Source: DASPXY01 sp038227745 (GTDB lineage Bacteria; Planctomycetota; Planctomycetia; Gemmatales; Gemmataceae). From it: a stretch of DNA of 18,695 nucleotides. This document shows positions 7,309 to 15,686 of this stretch, one piece after another (the first letter of the stretch is position 1; the number at the start of each line of letters is the position of its first letter). The notes below the pieces were generated by a model. It searched no databases, was not told the DNA's origin, and was given only the letters and a program-made list of their open reading frames with translations. Position numbers and translations under genes: made by a program. The stretch spans positions 1-18,695 of the forward strand of contig JBBRPS010000085.1 of NCBI GenBank assembly GCA_038227745.1. The letters run 5' to 3'.

Positions 7309-7560
7309 GTAAGCGCGTCCAGGCGGACCGACGGGCGAACGCTCCGGCTCTGCTGGGCCGAGCGGCCCAACTGGGGGATGGACGTGGACCCGGCGCTGCG
7401 CGCGCAGGTCGAGGACGGCTTCGGCCCGTCGAAGGACAGCGAGGATCCGTTCAAAGCGGTCGTCGGGCTGGTGGGGATGTTGAACGTGCTGCTCGGCGGC
7501 CGGCCAGCGGGAAAGCCGGATCTGCCGGAGGTGAGGACGGTCGAAGGGTGGATTCTCGGT
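7309..7560 (+). other. coding-like fragment without start
   Basis: The frame through TLRLCWAERPNWGMDVDP, RAQVEDGFGPSKDSEDPFKA and VVGLVGMLNVLLGG has strong GC preference at third codon positions and a balanced amino-acid composition, unlike the Arg/Pro-rich shadows around it. There is no ribosome binding site; the first ATG is internal (7378). Downstream it runs into the antisense of the BrxL fragment. It is probably a piece of a lost gene of unknown function. A minus-strand shadow is also open here. Confidence 0.3.
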
Positions 7561-7624
7561 TGGTCGTTCCGGGTTGGCTTCTCCGCGCAATTGCCGCCTG
7601 CATTCGTGTGTCCAACGGTCTGGT

Positions 7625-8155
7625 TCAGCCAAGCCCCTTCATCGCCGCCGTCGCAGGGTCGGAGAAGAAGATCGGGTCCACCTTCTCCATGATCTCGCCC
7701 GACACTTCGAGGAAGTTCCTTTTGTTCTCCAGTGGGACCAAGGCCTTCCTCGCCCCGTTGTCCATCGCCACCTGAAGCGGCTCGGTCAGCGACCGCACCG
7801 CCTTGATGTTGCCCTGGATCGACAGGTCGCCCAGCACCAGCAGCCCCGCCGCTGCCGACTGCTTCTTGACCGCCGAGTACACGGCGACCACCAGGGCGAC
7901 CCCCGCCTCGCACGGGACGTGATTCGCCAGCAGGTCGATGGCTTCGACGTGGAAGTCCGTGTTGTCGATGACCTGGGCGATCCCCAGCCGGACCTTCTGC
8001 CCCTGGAGGTAAGCGAAGGCGCGGGTCAGGGACTCCTTCATGACCCCCTGCACGCCGCCAGCGACCTTCAGCTTGCCGGTCCCAGGCGAGCAGCCGACCT
8101 CCAGCCGGTACAGCGTCACGGCGGCGCGGAGCTTGTTGCGGAGGGTCTGGTCCAT
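7625..8155 (-). CDS. brxL: BrxL-like protein reduced to its C-terminal Lon-like domain, 176 aa
   Basis: Residues 15-176 match my knowledge of the C-terminal end of BrxL, the Lon-protease-like AAA+ protein of BREX phage defence: LYRLEVGCSPGTGKLKVAGG, DNTDFHVEAIDLLANHVPCE, LLVLGDLSIQGNIKAVRSLT and MDNGARKALVPLENKRNFLE. Full BrxL proteins are about 650-700 residues, with an N-terminal domain and an ATPase core before this part; both are missing. The start at 8155 has GGAG at good distance and lies 4 bases after the preceding stop, as in a native operon, and the first 13 residues (MDQTLRNKLRAAV) do not belong to the Lon-like part. An in-frame internal deletion is therefore likely. The region where Lon carries its catalytic Ser reads VPCEAG, so peptidase activity is doubtful. 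It is the last gene of the minus-strand island. Confidence 0.75.
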   Translation of the reverse strand: MDQTLRNKLRAAVTLYRLEVGCSPGTGKLKVAGGVQGVMKESLTRAFAYLQGQKVRLGIAQVIDNTDFHVEAIDLLANHVPCEAGVALVVAVYSAVKKQSAAAGLLVLGDLSIQGNIKAVRSLTEPLQVAMDNGARKALVPLENKRNFLEVSGEIMEKVDPIFFSDPATAAMKGLG

Positions 8156-8159
8156 CGGG

Positions 8160-8400
8160 TCACTCCACCACGATCTTGACGCCTTCCTGATGCAGTTTCA
8201 GCAAGTGGTCGCGCAGCCGCTCCACCGCCTGCCGGATCGCGTCCTCACTCTCCAGCGCGCCGAAGAACTCCGAGAGTCGCACCCGCACCAGCCGCGTGTC
8301 GGGCGGGGTAGTGATCTTCACCACCTGGGCGAGCGCCTGCGCCTTCAACCCGTTCAGCGCCGCGAGGTCCGACTCCATCTGGTTGACCGTCGCCAGGTGG
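8160..8400 (-). pseudogene. C-terminal tail of a BrxC/DUF6079-like large ATPase (putative)
   Basis: The frame ending at 8160 reads HHLATVNQMESDLAALNGLK, AQALAQVVKITTPPDTRLV, RVRLSEFFGALESEDAIRQA and VERLRDHLLKLHQEGVKIVV. The pattern of a Lys/Arg-Val-RLS strand, an acidic helix, then LRDHLLKL-EG-KIVVE at the very end resembles the C-terminus of BREX P-loop proteins (BrxC/PglY) and relatives. The ATPase itself, normally over 1000 residues, is missing. The fragment joins directly, out of frame, to the broken small protein upstream, and brxL follows 4 bases after its stop. Gene order (methyltransferase, small protein, ATPase, BrxL) supports the call; the residual sequence alone is weak. A 72-residue start at 8378 is possible but has no convincing ribosome binding site. 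Confidence 0.45.
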
Positions 8401-8779
8401 TGATTCCCGTTGTGGCCTGACCCTGGAGAATGAAACCATGCGGCCGCTTGAACGTGAAGTTCTCGTCGATGGAGTGCGGCTCCTCGCGGTTCAGTTCCTG
8501 GATCAGGCGGACGTTCTGCGGCTCGTCCTCGGCGCCGGTCTGCTCCTCGCCTTCGAGGCGGACGCTGGTGAACTGCTGCACGAGGGCCGATAGGTCGCCT
8601 GCCAGACGCTCGAAGGCGGCCAGCTTCTCGTTGTAGGCCCGCTTGAACTGCACCCCCTCTTCCAGCGCCTCCGGGTCGTTGTGCTGAATGCTCTGCCAGA
8701 ACTCGTCTGACAGGGCGAGCAGGTTCTCGCGCACGGCTTCCAGGTCTTCCAGCATCTCACGGATGCGATCTTGCATCAT
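8354..8779 (-). pseudogene. small helical island protein, truncated by fusion (141 aa)
   Basis: The start at 8779 (MMQDRIREMLEDLEAVRENL) has GGAG upstream and lies 32 bases after the methyltransferase stop, so it is co-transcribed. Residues 1-75 are strongly helical and probably coiled-coil (LLALSDEFWQSIQHNDPEAL, FERLAGDLSALVQQFTSVRL). An acidic linker follows, then ENFTFKRPHGFILQGQATTG and TWRR. I recall longer proteins of about 220 residues with this layout beside Eco57I-type methyltransferases and BrxL-like genes; in them another 90 residues follow the TWRR position. Here the frame becomes meaningless (STRWSRTSRR) and ends at 8354, while the tail of the next gene appears in a different frame from about 8400. 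A deletion has therefore fused two genes. Its role in the defence system is unknown. Confidence 0.65.
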
Positions 8780-8811
8780 GGCCTCACTCCGGGGCGTCGG
8801 CTTGGCGGAGG

Positions 8812-11337
8812 TTATTCGTCCTCTTCCCCATCGGTCGCATCCTGGCCTAGGCGATACTTGACTTCGTAGTTGATGATGAAATCCACTTCCTCGGCGGTAA
8901 AGCCGTAGTGTTCGGCCAGCATCTTATCGATGATATCGAGGATTGGTTTTGAGAGACTGGGAAAAATGTTTGATATTCGCAATTGTAGCGGATCGTAGTC
9001 TTGGAGTTCTGCCGATAGTCATTCATCAGCTGCTGGAATAAAGTGTTGGATTTGGACAACGTGGCTGCAGAGGGCCGACCGATCGGGATGCCACGAACGT
9101 CTTCTCCTGTGAGGTTGCGGCAATTTCCGACATTGACAAACCACCAATAAAACAGGCTGCTATTGAGGACGCATCCCACAAAACCCGTAGCTTGGGAATC
9201 GCGAAGATACACATCTCGGAGATGATGAACGGATCTCGTTTTCGTTGCGGATTGAAAATACGGCTCGAAGTCCATCGCTCGTATCCAGTAGAGCGGGCTA
9301 CGATGATAGTGTAACACCGCATTGCCAGTTTTCGAGACCAAGGAGCCGAGTAACTCTGTATTGGAGAGAACCTTGCTCAAGATAGAGATCCCGAGCGATG
9401 CGACAGGCTTCGGTAGCCTACCAAGTACGTCGGTTTGCTCCACCCGGAGTGGCGACACTTTGCAGAAGAGGTGCGGGCGTTCCTCTTGGCACCACAACAA
9501 ATAGCCACTGGACCATACAGCCGCGCGAGAGCTTCCTTTCTTGCCCGCTAACAGAACAGTTAGACGGAGATTAACTCCCTCGAATAGTTTGGCAGGCCTG
9601 AAGCCGAAACTGGCGTGCAGCAGCAAGCCAGCTTCTTGTAGAAGGAACGTCCGTAGCGAGTGCGTGTCGTCGATACTGATCGAGGCCAGCGGTATGATCA
9701 GGCCTACGCGACCTTCTTCTCGGAGGAGATTGAATGAGCGCTCGACGGCAAAGGCATATAGATTCTTGCAATCCGCGGTGGCGAAGCCAGTTACCACATA
9801 ATCAACTTTGCTCCTTCGGTATTCAACATACGGAGGATTGCCAATGATAACATCAAAACCACCTCGGTTCATGGTACCATAGAACTCGGCAAACCAGTGA
9901 AACGGCTGGTGTGACAGAATCCAGGGGCCGACTTCCGTGGGACTGGTCGTGTCTTTGCCGTACTCGCCGGCGAGGTAGTAGTCGAGGCGGAATCGCAAGG
10001 CGTCCAGGTGCGTCCTCAGCCTCCCTTTCACCTCGGAGAAGTCCACCGCCCCCTTGCCAAACTCCGTTTGCAGCTGGCGAAAGAGCCGGAATTCCTCGTC
10101 GGCCCGCTTCGCCGCGGCAACGATCTCCTCGAACTCGTCACGGGTGAAGCCGAGAGTCCCTTGCAGGGTTTTCTCGACCTCCGCCAGGGTTGCAAAGCCA
10201 ACCAGCGTGTTGCCAGCGCGGATGTTGAAGTCGATGTCGGGCAGCGGCTCAAGCTGCTCGACGAGCTGCACCTGCGAGACGAGTTTCAGGAACAGACGCA
10301 ACTTGCAGATCTCGACCGCCTCCCGCATGATGTCCACGCCGTAGAGATTCTGGACGATGATCGACTTGAAGATGAAGTAGTTGCGACTGGGGTGGCGTTC
10401 GAGTTGGTCGAGGATGTTGCGGAAGTCGGCGAGTTGCGCGGACGCCGCCCCGCCCGTCCCGCCAGCGTCATCCAAACAGGCTTCCATGCGGTCGAGGCAG
10501 GCGTCATACAGCAGTTGCAGGATGTTCAGGGCCGCGAACAGGAAGGCGCCCGAGCCGCACGTCGGGTCGAGGATAGACACCTTTTCCAGCGCCTGCCAGA
10601 AGGCATGCAGCAACTTCGGGTCGTCGCAGGTGTCGAGGACATCCTCGGCGAACTGGCAAACGTCGAGGTTGTAGGTGATCAGGTCGTTGGCCGTGTGAAT
10701 CTCACCAGCCGTCAGTTTCTGGCGGATGTCCAGGCAGCGTTGCCGGCGCGCGACGTGTTCCCGCCAGGTTTCCGTCAGCAGGGCGAACCCGATCGGGGCG
10801 AGCCGATTCCAGTCCTTCCGTTCCGCGACGTTGTCCAGGCCCGCGGCGATCTCCGGGGGCAACGGCCGGTCCACGCCGTGCCGCACCGGCTCGAAGATGT
10901 ACTTGTCGGGTTCCTCCCGCAGCAGGCGCCAGACCGGCCCGTCAGGGCGGAAGGCGTCGGGGCAGGCACGGGCCGCGGCGTCCAGGAGGAACGGCACGAT
11001 GGTGTTGCGGGCGATGTAGCCGGTGATGTCCTCCTTGGTGTAGTAGGCCCCCATCTGCTTCTGGTTGATGTACTTCTCGAAAATGTAGCCAAGGACGTCG
11101 GGGTTGATCTCCTTGTCATTGGCCAGGGGGCGGTCGTCGAGGTGCCACTGGAACTCATTGAAAAAGGCGAAGATGCGCTCGAACGCCTCGTCGGGGATCT
11201 TGATGTCGGCGTGTTTCTTCTCCAGTTCGTGCAGGTCGAAGATGCCGCCGTTGAGGTACGGCACCTTGCCGAGCAGGGCGTCAAGGCCAGCCTTCCGCTT
11301 GCCCAGGGGCTGCGCGAACCCATCGTGGAACAGCCTA
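8812..11337 (-). pseudogene. Eco57I/PglX-like DNA adenine methyltransferase, main segment
   Basis: This is the larger part of a roughly 1087-codon gene that begins at 12073. It carries the class I methyltransferase signatures: motif I LDPTCGSGAFLFAAL (about 10540-10575), which binds S-adenosylmethionine, and motif IV GFDVIIGNPPYVEY (NPPY at 9828-9839), the catalytic motif for N6-adenine methylation. Upstream lies the helical region MGAYYTKEDITGYIARNTIV, and downstream is a target-recognition-like region ending near 9050. The architecture fits type IIG enzymes and PglX of BREX. Two single-base lesions interrupt it: one at 11335-11340 (FYRHFLL to RLFHDGF) and one near 8959-8966, in a run of 3 G and 5 A, after which the family-like ending LDIIDKMLAEHYGFTAEEVD continues in another frame to TAA at 8814. 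The uncorrected frame ends at 8847. It would mark host DNA; here it is probably inactive. Confidence 0.85.
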
Positions 11338-12073
11338 GCAGGAAATGGCGGTAGAAGCCGTGGAACTGATCCGAGCCGCGCTTCTGCTTGACGAGCTTGA
11401 GCCGGTTGCCCAGGTAAAAGCGGTCGTTGTCCAGGAAACCCTGCTTCTGGATGAAGTAGACGAACATCAGGCGGTTGAGCATCACCGAGGCGTACCACTC
11501 GCGGTCGTCTTCCAGGGGGATGCCGTCGATGAACTTCAAGAAGGCGGTGTGTTCCTTCTTGAACAACTCGTAGAAGCGTTTGGTGATACGGTCCACGTCG
11601 AAGGCGGCCCGCACCCGACCGGGGACTTCGGGCTGCGTGAGGTGTTCTTCCTCGGCGAACGTGAAGCGGATGCCCTGGAGTTTCTGCAGGAGGGAGTCGC
11701 CGGGCTGGTCCTTGTGGTAGGTGTGCTGACGGAAGGACGCCGGCTTGCCGCGCTGGCGTTTCCGCACCTGCCAAACCTGCGTCGTCTTCGTGCCGTCGGT
11801 GAAGATCACAATGTGTTCGTGAGCCACCTTGGTCGCCTCCCTGTCGATGCGGCCGCGCTCCGTAGGGCCGGGGAGGGCGCCGCCGGGGCCTGGCGTGCAG
11901 ACGTAGGCGACCAGGCCGCGCTTTTCGGCGACGGCGTCCAGGGTGTAGGTGCTGTTGTCCAGGGCCACCTGGAGCGGGCGTGCCTGATGATGCTCCCAGC
12001 CCAGTTTGTTGAACAGGGCCTTGAACTCGAACTGCCGCAGCAGCGGCCGCAAAACGTCGAGGTTGGTGGACAT
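11335..12073 (-). pseudogene. Eco57I/PglX-like methyltransferase, N-terminal segment
   Basis: The start is MSTNLDVLRPLLRQFEFKAL at 12073, 79 bases after the helicase stop. A longer frame reaches 12226 but only by reading through the intergenic palindrome, so 12073 is preferred. Residues 1-150 (LFNKLGWEHHQARPL, LVAYVCTP, HEHIVIFTDGTKTTQVWQVR) form the alpha/beta N-terminal part typical of this enzyme group; in type IIG relatives this region can hold a nuclease fold, but I see no clear PD-ExK set. Then come DVDRITKRFYELFKKEHTAF and MLNRLMFVYFIQKQGFLDND, a helical region shared with PglX-like proteins. At about 11337 the frame loses sense (GCSTMGSRSPW) while the expected RLFHDGFAQPLGKR appears in the next frame. 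The uncorrected frame runs to 10775. Confidence 0.8.
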
Positions 12074-12099
12074 CAACTTATCCTCGAAATTCGGACACA

Positions 12100-12152
12100 A
12101 GCCCGACGCGCCAGCGAGGGACATTGCAGATCCCTCGCTGGCGCTTCGGGCT
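12100..12152. repeat. 22-base inverted repeat between helicase and methyltransferase genes
   Basis: AGCCCGACGCGCCAGCGAGGGA (12100-12121) and TCCCTCGCTGGCGCTTCGGGCT (12131-12152) pair at 21 of 22 positions around a 9-base loop. The right arm overlaps two bases of the helicase stop codon. I recall similar AGCGAGGGA palindromes scattered between genes in planctomycete genomes, so this is probably a REP-like mobile repeat. It could also slow or stop transcription within the operon, although no T-run follows. Confidence 0.7.
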
Positions 12153-13902
12153 AGTGTTCGGTGCTGAGGCCAAGCGAGCAGATGATTTGCGGCTCCTGCC
12201 GAACCATATCGTCCTGAACCTGGCACAGGCGGCCCTCACGGCGGAGGGTCAACACCAGGTCGGCCAGGTCGTTCTCTTCGATGCCGGCTTTCAACTGACG
12301 GTTGAGCGTGTCGCGGGCGGACTCGAACAGCGGGAAGCGGTAGATTTCCTCAATGGCGCGGAGCAACTCCTGGGACGCGAACAGCGTGCCCTTGACCTTG
12401 TCCGCGTAGCCGCTGAGGCGCTCGTAGGTACGGAAACGGGCGCCGGTCGGCTTGCCAAGTTGGCCGCCGACCTGCTTCTCTTCCTCGGCCGCATTTTCGG
12501 CCGCGCGTTTGACGAGCGTGTGGTGTTTCGCGTGCCGTGGTAGGGCGGGGGTGTCCGGCGTGCAGGCAGCGGCGTCGAGGATGGCGAACTGCGATTCGCT
12601 GATGCTCTTGCCCTTGCGGTCCAGCCAGGCCAGGGAGTCGTTGCCCTGCGCCGTGCGCAGATAGACCAGAACGCCCTCCGGCGTGCGTGGGGTCGGGGTG
12701 TGGGCCTTGGTCGAGTAGACGACGTTGGGCAGGCCCTGGATGACCTTCTCCAACGCAGGATCGGCGGTGATGGCGTCTTTCCAGATCTGATAGGCGTGGG
12801 AGGCCAGATCGACCTCGGTATCGGTTTCGCCATCGAGCAGGCCAGCCTTCTCGTGGTAAAGGTTGTGGATGGCGGCGGCAGGGTCGCCCTCGAAAAACGC
12901 CTCGTCGGTGCCGACAACCTCGGCGTTCTCCTTGAGCCGCTGCGTCACGCGGGAGCGCAGGCGGATGATACGGTCGATACCTTCGGCGGGCAGGAAGGAG
13001 TAACACAGGATTTTGTCGGCCTTCTGGCCGATGCGGTCCACGCGGCCGGCACGCTGGACAAGGCGGATGATGGCCCAGGGGAGGTCGTAGTTGACGACGA
13101 TGGCGGCGTCTTGCAGGTTCTGGCCCTCGCTGAGGACGTCGGTAGCGATGAGGACGCGCAGCTCCTGCGCGGGGGTGACCTTGGCGCGCTTCTCGTTGCT
13201 CTCGGGGCTGAAGCGCCAGGCCAGGGCCGTGGGATCATCCGAGTTCCCCGTCACGCCCTCAAGACAGGTGACCCCGCGGTCAGGCAGTTCGCGGGCCAGA
13301 TACGCGACGGTGTCGGCGAACTGCGTGAAGACAAGAACCTTGTCGTCGGGGTGTTGCTTGGTCAGGAGCCGGACCAGCGCGCGGAGCTTGGCGTCGCGGT
13401 CGGCGTCCCACGGCCCGCTCTTCTGCAAGACCGCGATCAGGGCGTCGATGTCCTCGCGCAGGTGCTGGGCGAGCGCGGGGACGAACAGCCCAGGGCGCAG
13501 CCACTTGAAACGCTTGCGGAGCGGGCCGGCGTAGCGCTGGTAAGCGTCCGCCGCCCGTTTCGCAAAGTCCTCAGCCGAGGCGAACGTCTGCCCGGCGGCG
13601 TCATCGCCTGCGTCCGCAGGGGTGTCCTCGTCGTCTTCCTCGGCCCAGAGGGCGTCATCGGCGACGTCGTTGATGCGCGGGTCGAGGAGTTGAGCGTCCT
13701 GCGTGCCGATGGGCAGTTCCAGACCGCTCGTCAGGGCGTGGAGAAAGACGTAGTTGCGCAGGATGTGCCGTTCGACCGAGAGCAAGAACGCCTCGCCGCT
13801 GCTTTCGAGTCGCTTGAACAGGTTGGTGCGGCAGAAGCCCTTGAGGCGCGGGCCGGCCCGGGACAGGTTTTCGAGCTGCCCCCCTTCGGTGCGCGTAGGT
13901 GG
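12151..13902 (-). CDS. PLD/SNF2 helicase, C-terminal half after an in-frame TAG
   Basis: This continues in exactly the same frame as the upstream half; only the TAG at 13903-13905 separates them. Right after the stop the protein-like sequence resumes: QLENLSRAGPRLKGFCRTNL, FKRLESSGEAFLLSVERHIL. If translated alone, the first usable Met is at 13785. Numbering from the 15528 start, the helicase C lobe carries KVLVFTQFADTVAYLA (about 730), motif V ATDVLSEGQNLQDA (795-808) and motif VI RLVQRAGRVDRIGQ (822-835), whose Arg residues contact ATP. An acidic insertion (EEDDEDTPADAGDD) lies near 630. The last 250 residues form an accessory C-terminal region. The stop is TAG at 12151-12153, within the right arm of the palindrome. 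The second lobe cannot hydrolyse ATP without the first. Confidence 0.85.
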   Translation of the reverse strand, partial: PPTRTEGGQLENLSRAGPRLKGFCRTNLFKRLESSGEAFLLSVERHILRNYVFLHALTSGLELPIGTQDAQLLDPRINDVADDALWAEEDDEDTPADAGDDAAGQTFASAEDFAKRAADAYQRYAGPLRKRFKWLRPGLFVPALAQHLREDIDALIAVLQKSGPWDADRDAKLRALVRLLTKQHPDDKVLVFTQFADTVAYLARELPDRGVTCLEGVTGNSDDPTALAWRFSPESNEKRAKVTPAQELRVLIATDVLSEGQNLQDAAIVVNYDLPWAIIRLVQRAGRVDRIGQKADKILCYSFLPAEGIDRIIRLRSRVTQRLKENAEVVGTDEAFFEGDPAAAIHNLYHEKAGLLDGETDTEVDLASHAYQIWKDAITADPALEKVIQGLPNVVYSTKAHTPTPRTPEGVLVYLRTAQGNDSLAWLDRKGKSISESQFAILDAAACTPDTPALPRHAKHHTLVKRAAENAAEEEKQVGGQLGKPTGARFRTYERLSGYADKVKGTLFASQELLRAIEEIYRFPLFESARDTLNRQLKAGIEENDLADLVLTLRREGRLCQVQDDMVRQEPQIICSLGLSTEH

Positions 13903-15528
13903 CTAGTCGGGGGTCGGCGCAATGTAGTTGGCCAGACCGTAGCGGGGCAAGTGGAGGCGGTTGATCGTGACCACGACCTCATCGTCGTACAGGCGGGCGT
14001 ACTGATCTTCGGCGCTGCGGCGGTCGATGCGAACCTTGATCGTCTTCGGGACGCGCTCGGGGAAGGGCAGGCGCTTGCCGTCCGCGGCGGTGAGGTACTT
14101 CTGGCCGGTCTGCGCGTCGGTCTGGGCGTAGTGCTGCTTGATGAAACTGCGGGTGCGGCGGACGAGGAAGAGGCGCATCAAGTCGCGCCAGTCGTCGGCG
14201 TACGGACTTTTCTCGAAGGCAGGCAGGGTGCGCGGGTTGGCCTGGTGCCGCTTCTGGAACTCGATCTCGCCCAGTTCGCGGAGGTAGCGCTCGGGGCGAA
14301 CGCCGAGATCCTGCCCTTCGGCGATGAACAGGCGCAGCTGGTTGGAGAGGTCGAGGTAGGTCTTGTTGTACGGGGTGGCGGACAGAAGGATACACTTACT
14401 CTCGTTTTTCTCGACGTACTCGTGAATGGCGAGGTACGTCTTGCCCTCGCGGTTGCGGAGGTTGTGGCTTTCGTCGATCAGGACGAGCCGATAGCGGCGC
14501 AGTTCGGGCAGGAGCTTGCGCACCATCGAGATCGAGAGGACGCGGCCGCGGAGGCGGTACTGTTCGCGGTAGTCCTCCCACATCTTGACGAGGTTCTTGG
14601 GGCAGAGGATCAGCGTTTCGAGGTCGTGATCGTCCTCGAAGATGCGGGCCAGAGCGGTCGCCATCAGGGTCTTGCCCAGGCCGACAACATCGCCGATGAG
14701 GACACCGCCGCGCTTGTTGAGGTGGTGCGCGGCGATCTGGACGGCCTTGACCTGGAACTCGAAGAGCTTGTTGCCGAAGTCGCGGGGGATGCGGAACTCC
14801 TTGATGCCGGCGAGCGCTTCCCGGGACAGGTGGTAGGCCATCTTGAGATAGATGTGGTAGGGCGGCGGGGCGGGTTCCCTGGCCCAACTCTCTTGCAGGA
14901 TGCGGACCAGGTCGTCGGAGATGTCGAGGCACCAGTCGTCATTCCAGCGTTCCTCGAACCAGCGGGCGAGTTTGGCGCAGGCGTCATGGTCGAGGACGTC
15001 CACGTTCAACTCACCCTGACGGCGCAGGCCCGCGAAGGTCAGGTTGCTGCTGCCGACAAAGCCGGTGGTCGGGTTGACCTTGTCGGGGCGGAAGAGCAGG
15101 TAGAGTTTGGCGTGGAGCGGATAGGCGAGGAACAGCTTGACGACGACCTTGCGGGCCTTGATCTGCGCGGCAAGGCGGCGCAAGCCGGCCTCGTCTTCGT
15201 CGGTGGGGGCGCCCACCGTGAGCTGCTCGCGGAAGTCCTCGATCAACTGTTTCTTCAGGCGCAACGCAGTGGCGTTGTCGATGCCATCGTCCGGCCGGTC
15301 CAGGCGGAAGAGGGCGCGGAGTTCTTCTTGCGGCAGGCGCTGCATGCCGACGAGGAGGCGACAACACTGGCCTTCGCCGCCAGCCCAGCCCTCGACGGCC
15401 GCGTCGAGTTGCTTCCACCCGCGGAGATTGAAGTAGCCGACGCAGAAGTCGGCGCGATTGGCGACTTCCAGGGTTTCGCACAGGGCGTCGCGCAGGTCTT
15501 GCTCGATGTTGTCGAAGATGCGCGGCAT
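13903..15528 (-). CDS. PLD-domain SNF2-family helicase, N-terminal half (541 aa to a TAG stop)
   Basis: The start at 15528 (MPRIFDNIEQDLRDAL) is chosen over the longer frame to 15714 because GAGGAG lies 9 bases upstream and similarity begins here. Residues 1-200 are a phospholipase-D-like domain with one HKD motif: HAKLYLLF (His139, Lys141) followed by GSSNLT (159-164). The helicase N lobe follows: Walker A GDVVGLGKT (279-287), LILCPKNLVKMWEDY (306-320), the Walker B DESH box (352-355) and motif III LLSATPYN (381-388). The fusion of a PLD nuclease-type domain to a SNF2 motor resembles helicases of DISARM-like and BREX-associated islands, which probably translocate on invading DNA. The full protein would have about 1125 residues; TAG follows YIAPTPD at residue 541. 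Relatives continue through this point without a break, so a single C-to-T change (CAG to TAG) is the likely cause. It is the first gene of the operon. Confidence 0.9.
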   Translation of the reverse strand: MPRIFDNIEQDLRDALCETLEVANRADFCVGYFNLRGWKQLDAAVEGWAGGEGQCCRLLVGMQRLPQEELRALFRLDRPDDGIDNATALRLKKQLIEDFREQLTVGAPTDEDEAGLRRLAAQIKARKVVVKLFLAYPLHAKLYLLFRPDKVNPTTGFVGSSNLTFAGLRRQGELNVDVLDHDACAKLARWFEERWNDDWCLDISDDLVRILQESWAREPAPPPYHIYLKMAYHLSREALAGIKEFRIPRDFGNKLFEFQVKAVQIAAHHLNKRGGVLIGDVVGLGKTLMATALARIFEDDHDLETLILCPKNLVKMWEDYREQYRLRGRVLSISMVRKLLPELRRYRLVLIDESHNLRNREGKTYLAIHEYVEKNESKCILLSATPYNKTYLDLSNQLRLFIAEGQDLGVRPERYLRELGEIEFQKRHQANPRTLPAFEKSPYADDWRDLMRLFLVRRTRSFIKQHYAQTDAQTGQKYLTAADGKRLPFPERVPKTIKVRIDRRSAEDQYARLYDDEVVVTINRLHLPRYGLANYIAPTPD

Positions 15529-15686
15529 GGTGACGGGCTCCTCGGTCGTGAGGCGCGGGGCCGGGAGCGGTCCCACGAGGGTGCCGGCAACGTCGGGCGC
15601 GTGCAGGCGGCAACGGAAAAACCGCCTGCCGAGGGTGTCGCTTCCCAGCCGAGGGGGTTCGAGCGATTGCCCAGGTTGTAGGAGAT

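Noticed and set aside
10008..11354. Plus-strand open frame of 448 codons opposite the methyltransferase
   Set aside because: Antisense shadow of the methyltransferase; no ribosome binding site or known motif.
10775..12226. Methyltransferase start at 12226
   Set aside because: It would read through the intergenic palindrome and part of the helicase gene; MSTNLDVL at 12073 is the natural start.
12700..15681. Plus-strand open frame of 993 codons opposite the helicase
   Set aside because: It is antisense to a protein with unmistakable helicase motifs; its Val/Leu/Glu/Gly-rich composition is typical of the complementary frame in GC-rich genes.
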